DNA from: Pseudomonadota bacterium
GTDB lineage: Bacteria > Pseudomonadota > Gammaproteobacteria > Pseudomonadales > Halieaceae
Reading direction: 5' to 3'
Length of the DNA stretch: 7,224 nt
Assembly: GCA_030591305.1 (NCBI GenBank)
Contig: JAUVBI010000162.1
Coordinates: 1 to 7,224 of the forward strand
This document shows positions 1 through 6,453 of the stretch, in pieces. Under the pieces are notes generated by a model, which was given only the letters and a program-made list of their open reading frames with translations, was not told the origin of the DNA and did no database searches. The number at the start of each line of letters is the position of its first letter. The stretch's first letter is position 1. Both the position numbers and the translations under genes were made by a program.

Positions 1-474
1 CTGACCGACAACTACCACAAGGCCAATCGCCGGGGCCGCAGTGCCGGGCTCAATATGGTGATAACCGAAACAGGTGCGGCCTCTGCGGTGGGCAAGGTGC
101 TGCCCCAGTTTGTTGGCAAACTCACTGGTAACGCTATCCGCGTACCTACGCCCAATGTCTCCCTGGCCATACTTAACCTGACGTTGGAGCGGCAAACCAC
201 GGTGGAAGAACTGAACGAGTATATGCGAAATGTCGCCCTGCACTCGCCGCTGCGCAAGCAAATTGATTACTCCAATTCACCCGAGGTGGTTTCCAGCGAC
301 CTGGTCGGTTCACGCCATGCCTGCGTTTATGACGCCCAGGCAACCATCGTCAATGGCACCCAGGCCGTGGTGTACCTGTGGTATGACAATGAATTTGGCT
401 ACAGTTGCCAGGTTCACCGTTTATTGGAGCAGATGGCGGGTATTAAATACGTCACCTACCCCAAGGAAATATGA
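1..474 (+). CDS. gap: Glyceraldehyde-3-phosphate dehydrogenase, C-terminal part (5' end outside window)
   Basis: Only the last 157 codons are present; the reading frame is open from base 1, and the start and the catalytic cysteine lie upstream. GAPDH oxidatively phosphorylates glyceraldehyde-3-phosphate to 1,3-bisphosphoglycerate, with reduction of NAD(P)+, in the cytoplasm. Visible family signatures are the S-loop with RRGRSAGLN (residues 10-18 of the fragment), the phosphate-binding TETGAA, the very conserved RVPTPNVS, and the C-terminal WYDNEFGYS. The wording NAIRVPTPNVSLAILNL and the ending FGYSCQVHR fit the longer GAPDH type (about 460-490 aa) found in Pseudomonas and related gammaproteobacteria rather than the classical GapA of about 330 aa; that is from memory of the family, and the length cannot be measured here. 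It is followed by 129 non-coding bases with a separate promoter, so it is probably not co-transcribed with nqr. The family is certain; the subclass is fairly sure. Confidence 0.93.
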   Translation: MTDNYHKANRRGRSAGLNMVITETGAASAVGKVLPQFVGKLTGNAIRVPTPNVSLAILNLTLERQTTVEELNEYMRNVALHSPLRKQIDYSNSPEVVSSDLVGSRHACVYDAQATIVNGTQAVVYLWYDNEFGYSCQVHRLLEQMAGIKYVTYPKEI

Positions 475-603
475 GACGGGGTAAATTTCCCACTAAAAAC
501 TGTTCAAAATCAAGGAACTCACCCCTTAATCCCCCATAGTCGGGCTGGTTTTTAGGGGGGTGCTTCCGTATAATGCGCGACTTGAATTTATCGGGCTGAT
601 TCT
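475..603. other. Intergenic region between gap and nqrA
   Basis: This 129-base non-coding gap contains an AT-rich stretch (481-513), a C-run (531-535) facing a G-run (555-560), and the -10 box at 569-574. The C-run and G-run could pair as a 7-bp stem (529-535 with 555-561, including one T-G pair) around a 19-base loop. No T-tract follows, so it does not look like an intrinsic terminator for gap. The sequence TCAAAATCAAG at 504-514 recurs exactly at 608-618, at the start of nqrA. No small gene or RNA was recognised. Confidence 0.7.
546..574 (+). promoter_or_regulatory. Probable sigma-70 promoter of the nqr operon
   Basis: A perfect TATAAT -10 hexamer lies at 569-574, followed by a GC-rich GCGCGA stretch. 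Transcription would start near 580-582, giving a leader of only about 22-24 bases before the nqrA ATG. At the ideal 17-base spacing the -35 position (546-551) reads TGGTTT, which matches the TTGACA consensus at only two positions, so the promoter may be moderate or depend on an activator. No clear operator was recognised. It is the only promoter-like site seen ahead of the tightly packed nqr genes. Confidence 0.6.
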
Positions 604-1947
604 ATGATCAAAATCAAGCAGGGCATGGATATCCCCATCCAGGGTGCTCCACAACAAGTTATTGAAGATGCACCCGCTGCACGGGCTGTTGCACTGGTTG
701 GCTTTGACTATCTTGGCCTGAAACCCACCATGGTCGTTCGTGAGGGCGACCGGGTTGTGGCAGGGCAGTTACTGTTCAGCGATAAGAAAAATGAGGGCGT
801 ACGCTTCACCTCTCCTGCAAGCGGCACTATTTCAGCCATCAACAGGGGCGGCAAGCGGGTTCTGCAGTCGGTGGTTATCGACGTAGAGGGTGAGGAAGCC
901 GAGCAATTCCAAGCGTATTCAGCAGATGCTGCCAGTAAACTCGAGCATGAAGCCATTCGTGCCCAGCTACTTGAAAGTGGGCAGTGGACTGCGCTGCGCA
1001 CTCGCCCGTTCAGCCAGGTTCCTTCACCCGATAGCGAAGCCAGGGCCATTTTTGTCACGGCCATGGACACTCATCCGCTGGCAGCGGACCCGGTGGTTAT
1101 TATTGCCGAGCAAAAAGAAGCTTTTGAACTGGGCTTGAATTTGCTGGCCAAACTCACCGCGGGTAAGCTTTACCTGTGCGCCGAAGCGGGTTCTGATATT
1201 CCCCGGGGCCAGGCACCCAATATTGAAGTGGCACACTTTTCCGGCCCACACCCCGCGGGGCTGGCCGGCACCCATATCCATTTTCTGGAGGGCGTGGGGG
1301 CTGAAAAAACAGTCTGGACTATTTCCTATCAGGACGTGATTGCCGTGGGCCGTTTGTTTCTCGATGGCCGCCTGTACACCGAACGTGTTATCGCGCTGGG
1401 TGGCCCACAAGTGGAGAAGCCCTGTCTTCTGCGCACACGCCTGGGTGCCGATTTACAGGAGCTGTGTGCAGGTCGTTTGAAAGAGGGCGACAACCGTGTG
1501 ATTTCCGGTTCGGTACTGGGTGGGCGCAAGGTATACACGCCTACCGCCTATCTGGGTCGCTACCACGGCCAGGTTTCGGTGTTGCTGGAAGGGCGTCGCC
1601 GTGAATTTATGGGCTGGGCGTCTCCCGGTATAAACAAGCATTCAAACCTCGGCATCTATATCAGTAGCTTATTCGGTAACAAACCCCTGGCTATGACCAC
1701 CAACACTAACGGCAGCGAGCGTGCCATGGTGCCCCTGGGTAGCTACGAAAAAGTCGTACCCATGGATATTCTACCCACACAATTGTTGCGCGCACTTATT
1801 GTGGGCGACACAGAAATGGCCCAGGCACTGGGTGCCCTGGAGTTAGAAGAGGAAGACCTGGCGCTTTGTTCTTATGTCTGTCCGGGTAAATATGAGTACG
1901 GTCCCATCCTGCGGGATAACCTCACACGTATAGAGAAGGAGGGTTAA
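604..1947 (+). CDS. nqrA: Na+-translocating NADH:quinone reductase subunit A
   Basis: NqrA is the 447-aa cytoplasmic-side subunit of Na+-NQR and carries no covalent cofactor; it is implicated in the ubiquinone end of the reaction. It aligns throughout with Vibrio NqrA as I remember it: the start [24 protein letters not shown], the lipoyl-like region [15 protein letters not shown] with [76 protein letters not shown], and the C-terminal [12 protein letters not shown] (Cys422 and Cys426). The length matches the usual 445-450 aa. The ATG at 604 gives the conserved N-terminus. It has only a weak ribosome site (a GGGC at 593-596) and probably a short leader. It is first in the operon, and nqrB begins 3 bases after its stop. 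Confidence 0.98.
   Translation: MIKIKQGMDIPIQGAPQQVIEDAPAARAVALVGFDYLGLKPTMVVREGDRVVAGQLLFSDKKNEGVRFTSPASGTISAINRGGKRVLQSVVIDVEGEEAEQFQAYSADAASKLEHEAIRAQLLESGQWTALRTRPFSQVPSPDSEARAIFVTAMDTHPLAADPVVIIAEQKEAFELGLNLLAKLTAGKLYLCAEAGSDIPRGQAPNIEVAHFSGPHPAGLAGTHIHFLEGVGAEKTVWTISYQDVIAVGRLFLDGRLYTERVIALGGPQVEKPCLLRTRLGADLQELCAGRLKEGDNRVISGSVLGGRKVYTPTAYLGRYHGQVSVLLEGRRREFMGWASPGINKHSNLGIYISSLFGNKPLAMTTNTNGSERAMVPLGSYEKVVPMDILPTQLLRALIVGDTEMAQALGALELEEEDLALCSYVCPGKYEYGPILRDNLTRIEKEG
1936..1943 (+). promoter_or_regulatory. Ribosome binding site of nqrB
   Basis: AAGGAGGG lies over the last codons of nqrA, 7 bases before GTG 1951. This strong site at ideal spacing decides the non-ATG start of nqrB. Confidence 0.85.
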
Positions 1948-1950
1948 GCC

Positions 1951-3147
1951 GTGGGATTGAGAAAATTCCTGGATAAGATGGAGCACCACTTTGAAGAGGG
2001 TGGGCGCTTCCAGAACTGGTATGCGCTGTATGAAGTGTTTGATACCTTTCTCTACGCACCCTCTACGGTTACCCGCTCTACCGCCCATGTTCGGGACGGC
2101 GCAGACCTGAAACGTATTATGATTACCGTATGGCTAGCGGCCTTCCCGGCCATGTTCTACGGCATGTACAACCTCGGTTTTCAGGCCAATGATGTGCTGG
2201 CCACCGGCGCCCAGGTCGATGGTTGGCGCGGACTTTTGATTGAAACCTTCGGTGGTTACGATGCTGGCAGCCTGTGGCACTGCTTCTGGTACGGCGCTGT
2301 GTATTTCGTGCCTATTTACGCGGTGACTTTCCTGGTGGGTATCGCCTGGGAAATTCTGTTTGCCATGAAACGTGGCCACGAGGTCAACGAGGGCTTTTTT
2401 GTTACCTCCATACTGTTTGCCCTGATATGCCCACCGGATGTGCCTCTGTGGCAGGTGGCACTGGGTATCAGCTTTGGTGTGGTTATCGGCAAAGAAGTGT
2501 TTGGCGGTACCGGCAAAAACTTCCTCAACCCCGCATTGACGGCTAGGGCCTTCCTATATTTTGCCTACCCCGCACAAATGTCGGGTGACGCAGTGTGGGT
2601 GGCGGTTGATGGCTTTACTGGGGCGACAGCATTGTCTGTGGTCGCCTCCGACGGCATGGCCGCGCTGCAGCAACAATTGAGTTTGACGGATGCATTTCTT
2701 GGTGCCATGCCCGGATCAATTGGTGAGACATCCACCTTGGCTATCTTCATGGGGGGTGCCTTGTTATTGTTCACACGCATTGCGTCCTGGCGCATCATTT
2801 TTGGTGTGATGATTGGTATGGTGGCACTGTCTTCGTTATTCAATTTTATTGGCTCGGACAGCAACCTCTCTTTTGCTATGCCCTGGTACTGGCATCTGGT
2901 GACCGGCGGTTTCGCGTTTGGCATGATCTTTATGGCCACCGACCCTGTTTCTGCGGCTATGACCGATACCGGAAAGTGGGTCTACGGTATTCTGATCGGC
3001 TTGATGACGGTGTTGATTCGCGTGGCCAACCCGGCCTTTCCCGAGGGAATTATGTTGGCAATCCTGTTTTCCAACCTGTTTGCCCCCCTGATAGATCATT
3101 ATGTGGTCCAGGCCAACATCAAACGGAGGCTAGCCCGTGTCAAGTAA
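1951..3147 (+). CDS. nqrB: Na+-translocating NADH:quinone reductase subunit B (covalent FMN, membrane)
   Basis: NqrB is the large membrane subunit that binds one covalent FMN and, in the family, riboflavin; it is central to Na+ transport. The protein is 398 aa (Vibrio about 415), starts with GTG, and the N-terminus [18 protein letters not shown] matches the family. Membrane segments begin at about residue 56. The FMN site is DGFTGAT, with Thr226 as the expected phosphoester-linked residue; the family allows Ser or Thr at the first position of S/T-G-A-T. Other conserved blocks are [16 protein letters not shown] (His143 onward, with acidic residues in a region implicated in Na+ uptake), [18 protein letters not shown] (about 184-201), PGSIGE, and [10 protein letters not shown] (Asp331). 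The C-terminus [10 protein letters not shown] is also typical. The loop after the first membrane segment is shorter than in Vibrio, which accounts for much of the length difference. Its last 11 bases overlap nqrC. Confidence 0.98.
   Translation: MGLRKFLDKMEHHFEEGGRFQNWYALYEVFDTFLYAPSTVTRSTAHVRDGADLKRIMITVWLAAFPAMFYGMYNLGFQANDVLATGAQVDGWRGLLIETFGGYDAGSLWHCFWYGAVYFVPIYAVTFLVGIAWEILFAMKRGHEVNEGFFVTSILFALICPPDVPLWQVALGISFGVVIGKEVFGGTGKNFLNPALTARAFLYFAYPAQMSGDAVWVAVDGFTGATALSVVASDGMAALQQQLSLTDAFLGAMPGSIGETSTLAIFMGGALLLFTRIASWRIIFGVMIGMVALSSLFNFIGSDSNLSFAMPWYWHLVTGGFAFGMIFMATDPVSAAMTDTGKWVYGILIGLMTVLIRVANPAFPEGIMLAILFSNLFAPLIDHYVVQANIKRRLARVK
3125..3129 (+). promoter_or_regulatory. Ribosome binding site of nqrC
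   Basis: GGAGG within the end of nqrB lies 7 bases before GTG 3137. It supports the GTG start and the 11-base overlap with nqrB, an arrangement consistent with translational coupling. Confidence 0.8.
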
Positions 3148-3910
3148 AGACGGTGTATCAAGGACTCTCTTTATCGCGCTGGCGCTGTGCCTGGTCTGCT
3201 CGATTATCGTGTCGGGAGCGGCGGTATTATTAAAACCGGCCCAGGAAGTCAACAAAGCTCTGGATAAAAAACGCAATATTCTGGCCGCGGCCGGTATGTT
3301 GGAGGAGGGCAAATCTATCGACGAGCAGTTTGCCCAGATTGTTACCCGGGTGGTAGATCTGCGCAGCGGCAAATTTAGCGACGATATTGACCCGCAGAAA
3401 TACAACCAGAAGAAGGCCGCCAAAGACCCTGCACAGTCTCGGGCCCTCACCGCTGAGCAAGATCAAGCCAAGGTGGGTCGCCGGGAAAACTACGCCGTGG
3501 TCTACCTGGTGGAGTCTGCACCCGGTGAGTTTGACAAAATTATTCTTCCTGTGCGCGGCTATGGCCTGTGGTCTACCCTGTATGGCTTTGTCGCCCTGGA
3601 AGCCGACGGCAACACTATCGCCGGTATGGGCTTTTACCAGCACGGTGAAACCCCTGGGCTGGGCGGCGAAGTCGACAACCCGCGTTGGAAGGCCCAGTGG
3701 CCGGGCAAGCAGGTATACAAGAATGACAAGGTTAAAATCGGCCTGATCAAGGGCGCGGTTGACCCCCAGGGGGCAAGCGCACTGTGGCAGGTCGACGGTT
3801 TATCCGGGGCGACGCTGACGTCCAAGGGTGTTACCAACCTGGTGCAGTTCTGGCTGGGTGAAGATGGCTTTCAGGAATTCCTGAACAACTTGAAATCAGG
3901 GGAGGCCTGA
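3137..3910 (+). CDS. nqrC: Na+-translocating NADH:quinone reductase subunit C (covalent FMN)
   Basis: NqrC carries the second covalent FMN and passes electrons between the NqrD/E iron centre and NqrB. The protein is 257 aa, the normal size. It has one N-terminal membrane segment (about residues 10-32), then a soluble FMN-binding domain facing the outside of the inner membrane. Conserved motifs are [13 protein letters not shown] (Gly141-Tyr142-Gly143), [11 protein letters not shown] (His169 to Val179), and [13 protein letters not shown], in which Thr226 is the expected flavin-linked threonine. It starts with GTG inside the end of nqrB, and nqrD starts 2 bases after its stop. The middle region (about 60-115) is charged and lysine-rich, as is usual for this less conserved linker. 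No damage is seen. Confidence 0.98.
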   Translation: MSSKDGVSRTLFIALALCLVCSIIVSGAAVLLKPAQEVNKALDKKRNILAAAGMLEEGKSIDEQFAQIVTRVVDLRSGKFSDDIDPQKYNQKKAAKDPAQSRALTAEQDQAKVGRRENYAVVYLVESAPGEFDKIILPVRGYGLWSTLYGFVALEADGNTIAGMGFYQHGETPGLGGEVDNPRWKAQWPGKQVYKNDKVKIGLIKGAVDPQGASALWQVDGLSGATLTSKGVTNLVQFWLGEDGFQEFLNNLKSGEA

Positions 3911-3911
3911 G

Positions 3912-4574
3912 ATGACATCAACCAAAGAAACCTTATTGACTCCAATCTTTAAGGAAAACCCTATTGCCCTGCAGATTCTCGGCGTCTGTTCGGCACTGGC
4001 GGTTACTTCATCACTGCAAGTGACCATGGTGATGTGTATCGCCCTTACCCTGGTGACGGCGTTTTCCAGTTTTTTTATCGCCATGGTTCGCAATCAGATT
4101 CCCGGCAGTATTCGCATTATCGTACAAATGATTATTATCGCCTCTCTGGTTATTGTTGTTGACCAGGTGTTGAAGGCGGTGGCTTACGGCATCAGCAAGC
4201 AGTTGTCGGTGTTTGTGGGTTTGATTATCACCAACTGTATTGTGATGGGCAGGGCGGAAGCCTTTGCCATGAAAAACCCGCCAGTTGCCAGTTTCATCGA
4301 CGGTATCGGCAATGGGCTGGGCTACAGTGTGGTATTGCTTTGTGTCGCGGTGGTGCGTGAACTGTTTGGTTCCGGCAAGTTGTTTGGCTTTGAAGTTCTG
4401 CCGCTGGTTACCGAGGGCGGCTGGTACGTGCCCAATGGTTTGCTGCTATTACCGCCCAGTGCCTTCTTCCTGATTGGCATGTTTATCTGGGTGCTGCGCA
4501 GTGCCAAGACCGACCAGGTTGAGGCGGCAGATTTTACCCTGGCGAAGCATACGGCCATCGAGGAGGGCATTTAA
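3912..4574 (+). CDS. nqrD: Na+-translocating NADH:quinone reductase subunit D (membrane)
   Basis: NqrD and NqrE are homologous membrane subunits with six helices each, arranged with opposite topology, and they share an intramembrane iron centre (2Fe-2S in recent structures) that relays electrons from NqrF to NqrC. The two expected ligand cysteines are present: Cys26 in ILGVCSAL and Cys109 in [13 protein letters not shown]. The protein is 220 aa, slightly longer than the usual 210 or so, mainly through a C-terminal tail. Typical sequence includes [51 protein letters not shown] and [17 protein letters not shown]. The ATG at 3912 follows a strong site, GGGGAGG (3899-3905), at 6-base spacing. Its stop codon directly abuts the nqrE start. 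Confidence 0.98.
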   Translation: MTSTKETLLTPIFKENPIALQILGVCSALAVTSSLQVTMVMCIALTLVTAFSSFFIAMVRNQIPGSIRIIVQMIIIASLVIVVDQVLKAVAYGISKQLSVFVGLIITNCIVMGRAEAFAMKNPPVASFIDGIGNGLGYSVVLLCVAVVRELFGSGKLFGFEVLPLVTEGGWYVPNGLLLLPPSAFFLIGMFIWVLRSAKTDQVEAADFTLAKHTAIEEGI

Positions 4575-5183
4575 ATGGAACATTATCTCAGTCTCTTTAT
4601 TCGCTCCATCTTCATAGAGAACATGGCCCTGGCCTTTTTTCTGGGCATGTGTACCTTCCTGGCCATCTCGAAAAAAATCGAGGCAGCCATGGGGCTTGGT
4701 ATCGCGGTAATTGTGGTGCTGGCCATTACTGTGCCGGTCAACAATCTCATTTACCACTACCTGCTGGCAGATGGCGCTCTGGCCTGGGCCGGCTATCCCG
4801 ACATGGATCTCAGCTTTCTGGGGCTTTTGTCCTACATTGGAGTGATCGCCGCCATCGTCCAGATTATGGAAATGTTCCTGGACAAATATGTGCCAACGCT
4901 CTACAACGCCCTGGGTGTTTTCCTGCCGTTAATCACGGTGAACTGCGCCATTATGGGTGCGGCACTGTTTATGGTGGAGCGCGATTATAACTTCGCCGAG
5001 AGTGTGGTCTTTGGTGCGGGTTCTGGCGTGGGCTGGGCCTTCGCCATTGTCGCTCTGGCCGGCATTCGCGAAAAATTAAAGTACAGCGACATACCCGACG
5101 GCCTGCAGGGCCTGGGTATTACCTTTATCACAGTTGGTCTGATGTCCCTGGGCTTTATGTCCTTCGGCGGCATCGATATATAG
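4575..5183 (+). CDS. nqrE: Na+-translocating NADH:quinone reductase subunit E (membrane)
   Basis: NqrE is the partner of NqrD, contributing two cysteines to the shared iron centre: Cys26 in [10 protein letters not shown] and Cys124 in [13 protein letters not shown]. The protein is 202 aa (family about 198-202) with six hydrophobic segments. Conserved sequence includes [22 protein letters not shown], with [11 protein letters not shown] and [17 protein letters not shown], then [13 protein letters not shown] and [20 protein letters not shown]. The ATG follows the nqrD stop with no gap and is preceded by a strong GAGGAGGG (4560-4567) at 7 bases. A 20-base spacer then leads to nqrF. Confidence 0.98.
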   Translation: MEHYLSLFIRSIFIENMALAFFLGMCTFLAISKKIEAAMGLGIAVIVVLAITVPVNNLIYHYLLADGALAWAGYPDMDLSFLGLLSYIGVIAAIVQIMEMFLDKYVPTLYNALGVFLPLITVNCAIMGAALFMVERDYNFAESVVFGAGSGVGWAFAIVALAGIREKLKYSDIPDGLQGLGITFITVGLMSLGFMSFGGIDI

Positions 5184-5203
5184 GCGGGTGGGTTTAGACT
5201 GAT

Positions 5204-6424
5204 ATGGACACAATTGTATTTGGCGTAGGCATGTTCACAGCGGTGATGTTGGCGCTGGTTCTGATTATTCTTATCGCAAGATCTCGTATGGTGAGTACGG
5301 GTGATGTGACTATTTTGATTAACGGCGAGCGCGAAGTCACTGTGCCAGCTGGTGGCAAGTTACTGCAAACGCTGTCGGAGGCCGATTTATTTCTGCCCTC
5401 CGCCTGCGGTGGCGGCGGTACCTGCGCCCAGTGCAAGTGCATAGTTACCGATGGCGGTGGTTCCATGCTGCCCACAGAAGAGGGGCATTTTACCCGTCGT
5501 GATGCCGCCGAGGGCTGGCGCTTGAGTTGCCAGACTGCCGTGAAGCAGGACATGAAAATTCAAGTACCGGAAGAAGTGTTCGGGGTTAAGCAGTGGGAGT
5601 GTACGGTTGAATCCAACGACAACGTCGCCACTTTTATCAAGGAACTCACGCTGAAACTGCCCGAGGGTGAAAATGTCGATTTCCGGGCGGGTGGTTATGT
5701 ACAGCTTGAATGCCCACCTCACTCCGTAAAATACAGCGATTTTGACATCGGTGAAGAGTACCGGGGCGACTGGGAGCATTTTGGCTTTTTCAAGCACGAG
5801 TCCATCGTGACAGACACCACGGTTCGCGCCTATTCCATGGCCAACTACCCCGAAGAGAAGGGCATTGTTAAGTTTGACATTCGTATCGCCACGCCACCTC
5901 CGGGTAGCGAGGGCATTCCCCCGGGCATTATGTCGTCCTGGGTGTTTAACCTGAAGCCCGGCGACAAGGTCAAAGTGTACGGCCCCTTCGGTGATTTCTT
6001 TGCCAAGGACACCCAGGCCGAGATGGTATTTATCGGCGGCGGCGCTGGTATGGCGCCTATGCGCTCGCATATCTTTGATCAACTCAAGCGCCTGCACAGT
6101 TCACGCAAAATATCCTTCTGGTACGGTGCCCGCTCACTCAAGGAAATGTTCTACCAGGATGAATATGACATGTTGGCCCGGGAGAATGAAAATTTTGATT
6201 GGCACGTGGCTCTGTCCGATCCCCAGCCCGAAGACAACTGGGACGGGCTCACCGGCTTTATTCACAATGTCCTGTTCGAGCAGTATTTAAAAGACCACCC
6301 CGCACCGGAAGACTGCGAGTACTATATGTGTGGCCCGCCAATGATGAATGCCGCGGTTATCCAGATGTTGACTGAGTTGGGTGTCGAGTCCGACAGCATA
6401 TTCCTCGATGACTTCGGCGGGTAA
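5204..6424 (+). CDS. nqrF: Na+-translocating NADH:quinone reductase subunit F (NADH dehydrogenase, FAD and 2Fe-2S)
   Basis: NqrF is the electron entry point: it takes hydride from NADH onto FAD, then passes electrons to a plant-type 2Fe-2S cluster. The protein is 406 aa (Vibrio 408). Domains in order are a membrane anchor (about 4-25); a ferredoxin domain with cluster ligands Cys68, Cys74, Cys77 and Cys109 in C-x5-C-x2-C-x31-C; an FAD domain with RAYSMANYP (Arg208, Tyr210, Ser211); and an NADH domain with [11 protein letters not shown] (278-288) and [13 protein letters not shown] (Cys376). It ends in DDFGG, the conserved C-terminus. An additional cysteine, Cys79, lies two residues after the third ligand. 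Unlike nqrB-E, it has only a poor ribosome site (GGTGGG around 5187-5192, about 11 bases before the ATG). Confidence 0.98.
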   Translation: MDTIVFGVGMFTAVMLALVLIILIARSRMVSTGDVTILINGEREVTVPAGGKLLQTLSEADLFLPSACGGGGTCAQCKCIVTDGGGSMLPTEEGHFTRRDAAEGWRLSCQTAVKQDMKIQVPEEVFGVKQWECTVESNDNVATFIKELTLKLPEGENVDFRAGGYVQLECPPHSVKYSDFDIGEEYRGDWEHFGFFKHESIVTDTTVRAYSMANYPEEKGIVKFDIRIATPPPGSEGIPPGIMSSWVFNLKPGDKVKVYGPFGDFFAKDTQAEMVFIGGGAGMAPMRSHIFDQLKRLHSSRKISFWYGARSLKEMFYQDEYDMLARENENFDWHVALSDPQPEDNWDGLTGFIHNVLFEQYLKDHPAPEDCEYYMCGPPMMNAAVIQMLTELGVESDSIFLDDFGG

Positions 6425-6453
6425 ACGCTGTGATTAGAAGGTGTGGCGGCTGA

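Noticed and set aside
529..561. C-run/G-run hairpin as a terminator for the gap gene
   Set aside because: The stem is only 7 bp with a T-G pair, the loop is 19 bases, and no T-tract follows the 3' arm, so it does not meet the pattern of an intrinsic terminator.
597..610. TGAT-N6-ATCA palindrome over the nqrA start as an FNR-like site
   Set aside because: The FNR consensus is TTGAT-N4-ATCAA; here the spacer is 6, the outer bases do not match, and the position downstream of the transcription start and over the ATG is unlikely. The arms are only 4 bases, which is common by chance.
5387..6097. Long open frame on the - strand (236 codons) opposite nqrF
   Set aside because: It lies wholly within nqrF, whose protein shows all cofactor motifs. 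The antisense product resembles no family I know, and it has no ribosome site or promoter. Other antisense frames (for example 1024-1410 and 3230-3643) are rejected for the same reason.
6430..6453. Seven-codon GTG mini-ORF (MIRRCGG) with tandem AGA-AGG codons ahead of the terminator, as an attenuator leader peptide
   Set aside because: It is very short, and AGAAGG is more simply the ribosome site of apbE. No alternative antiterminator pairing was evident that ribosome stalling would switch.
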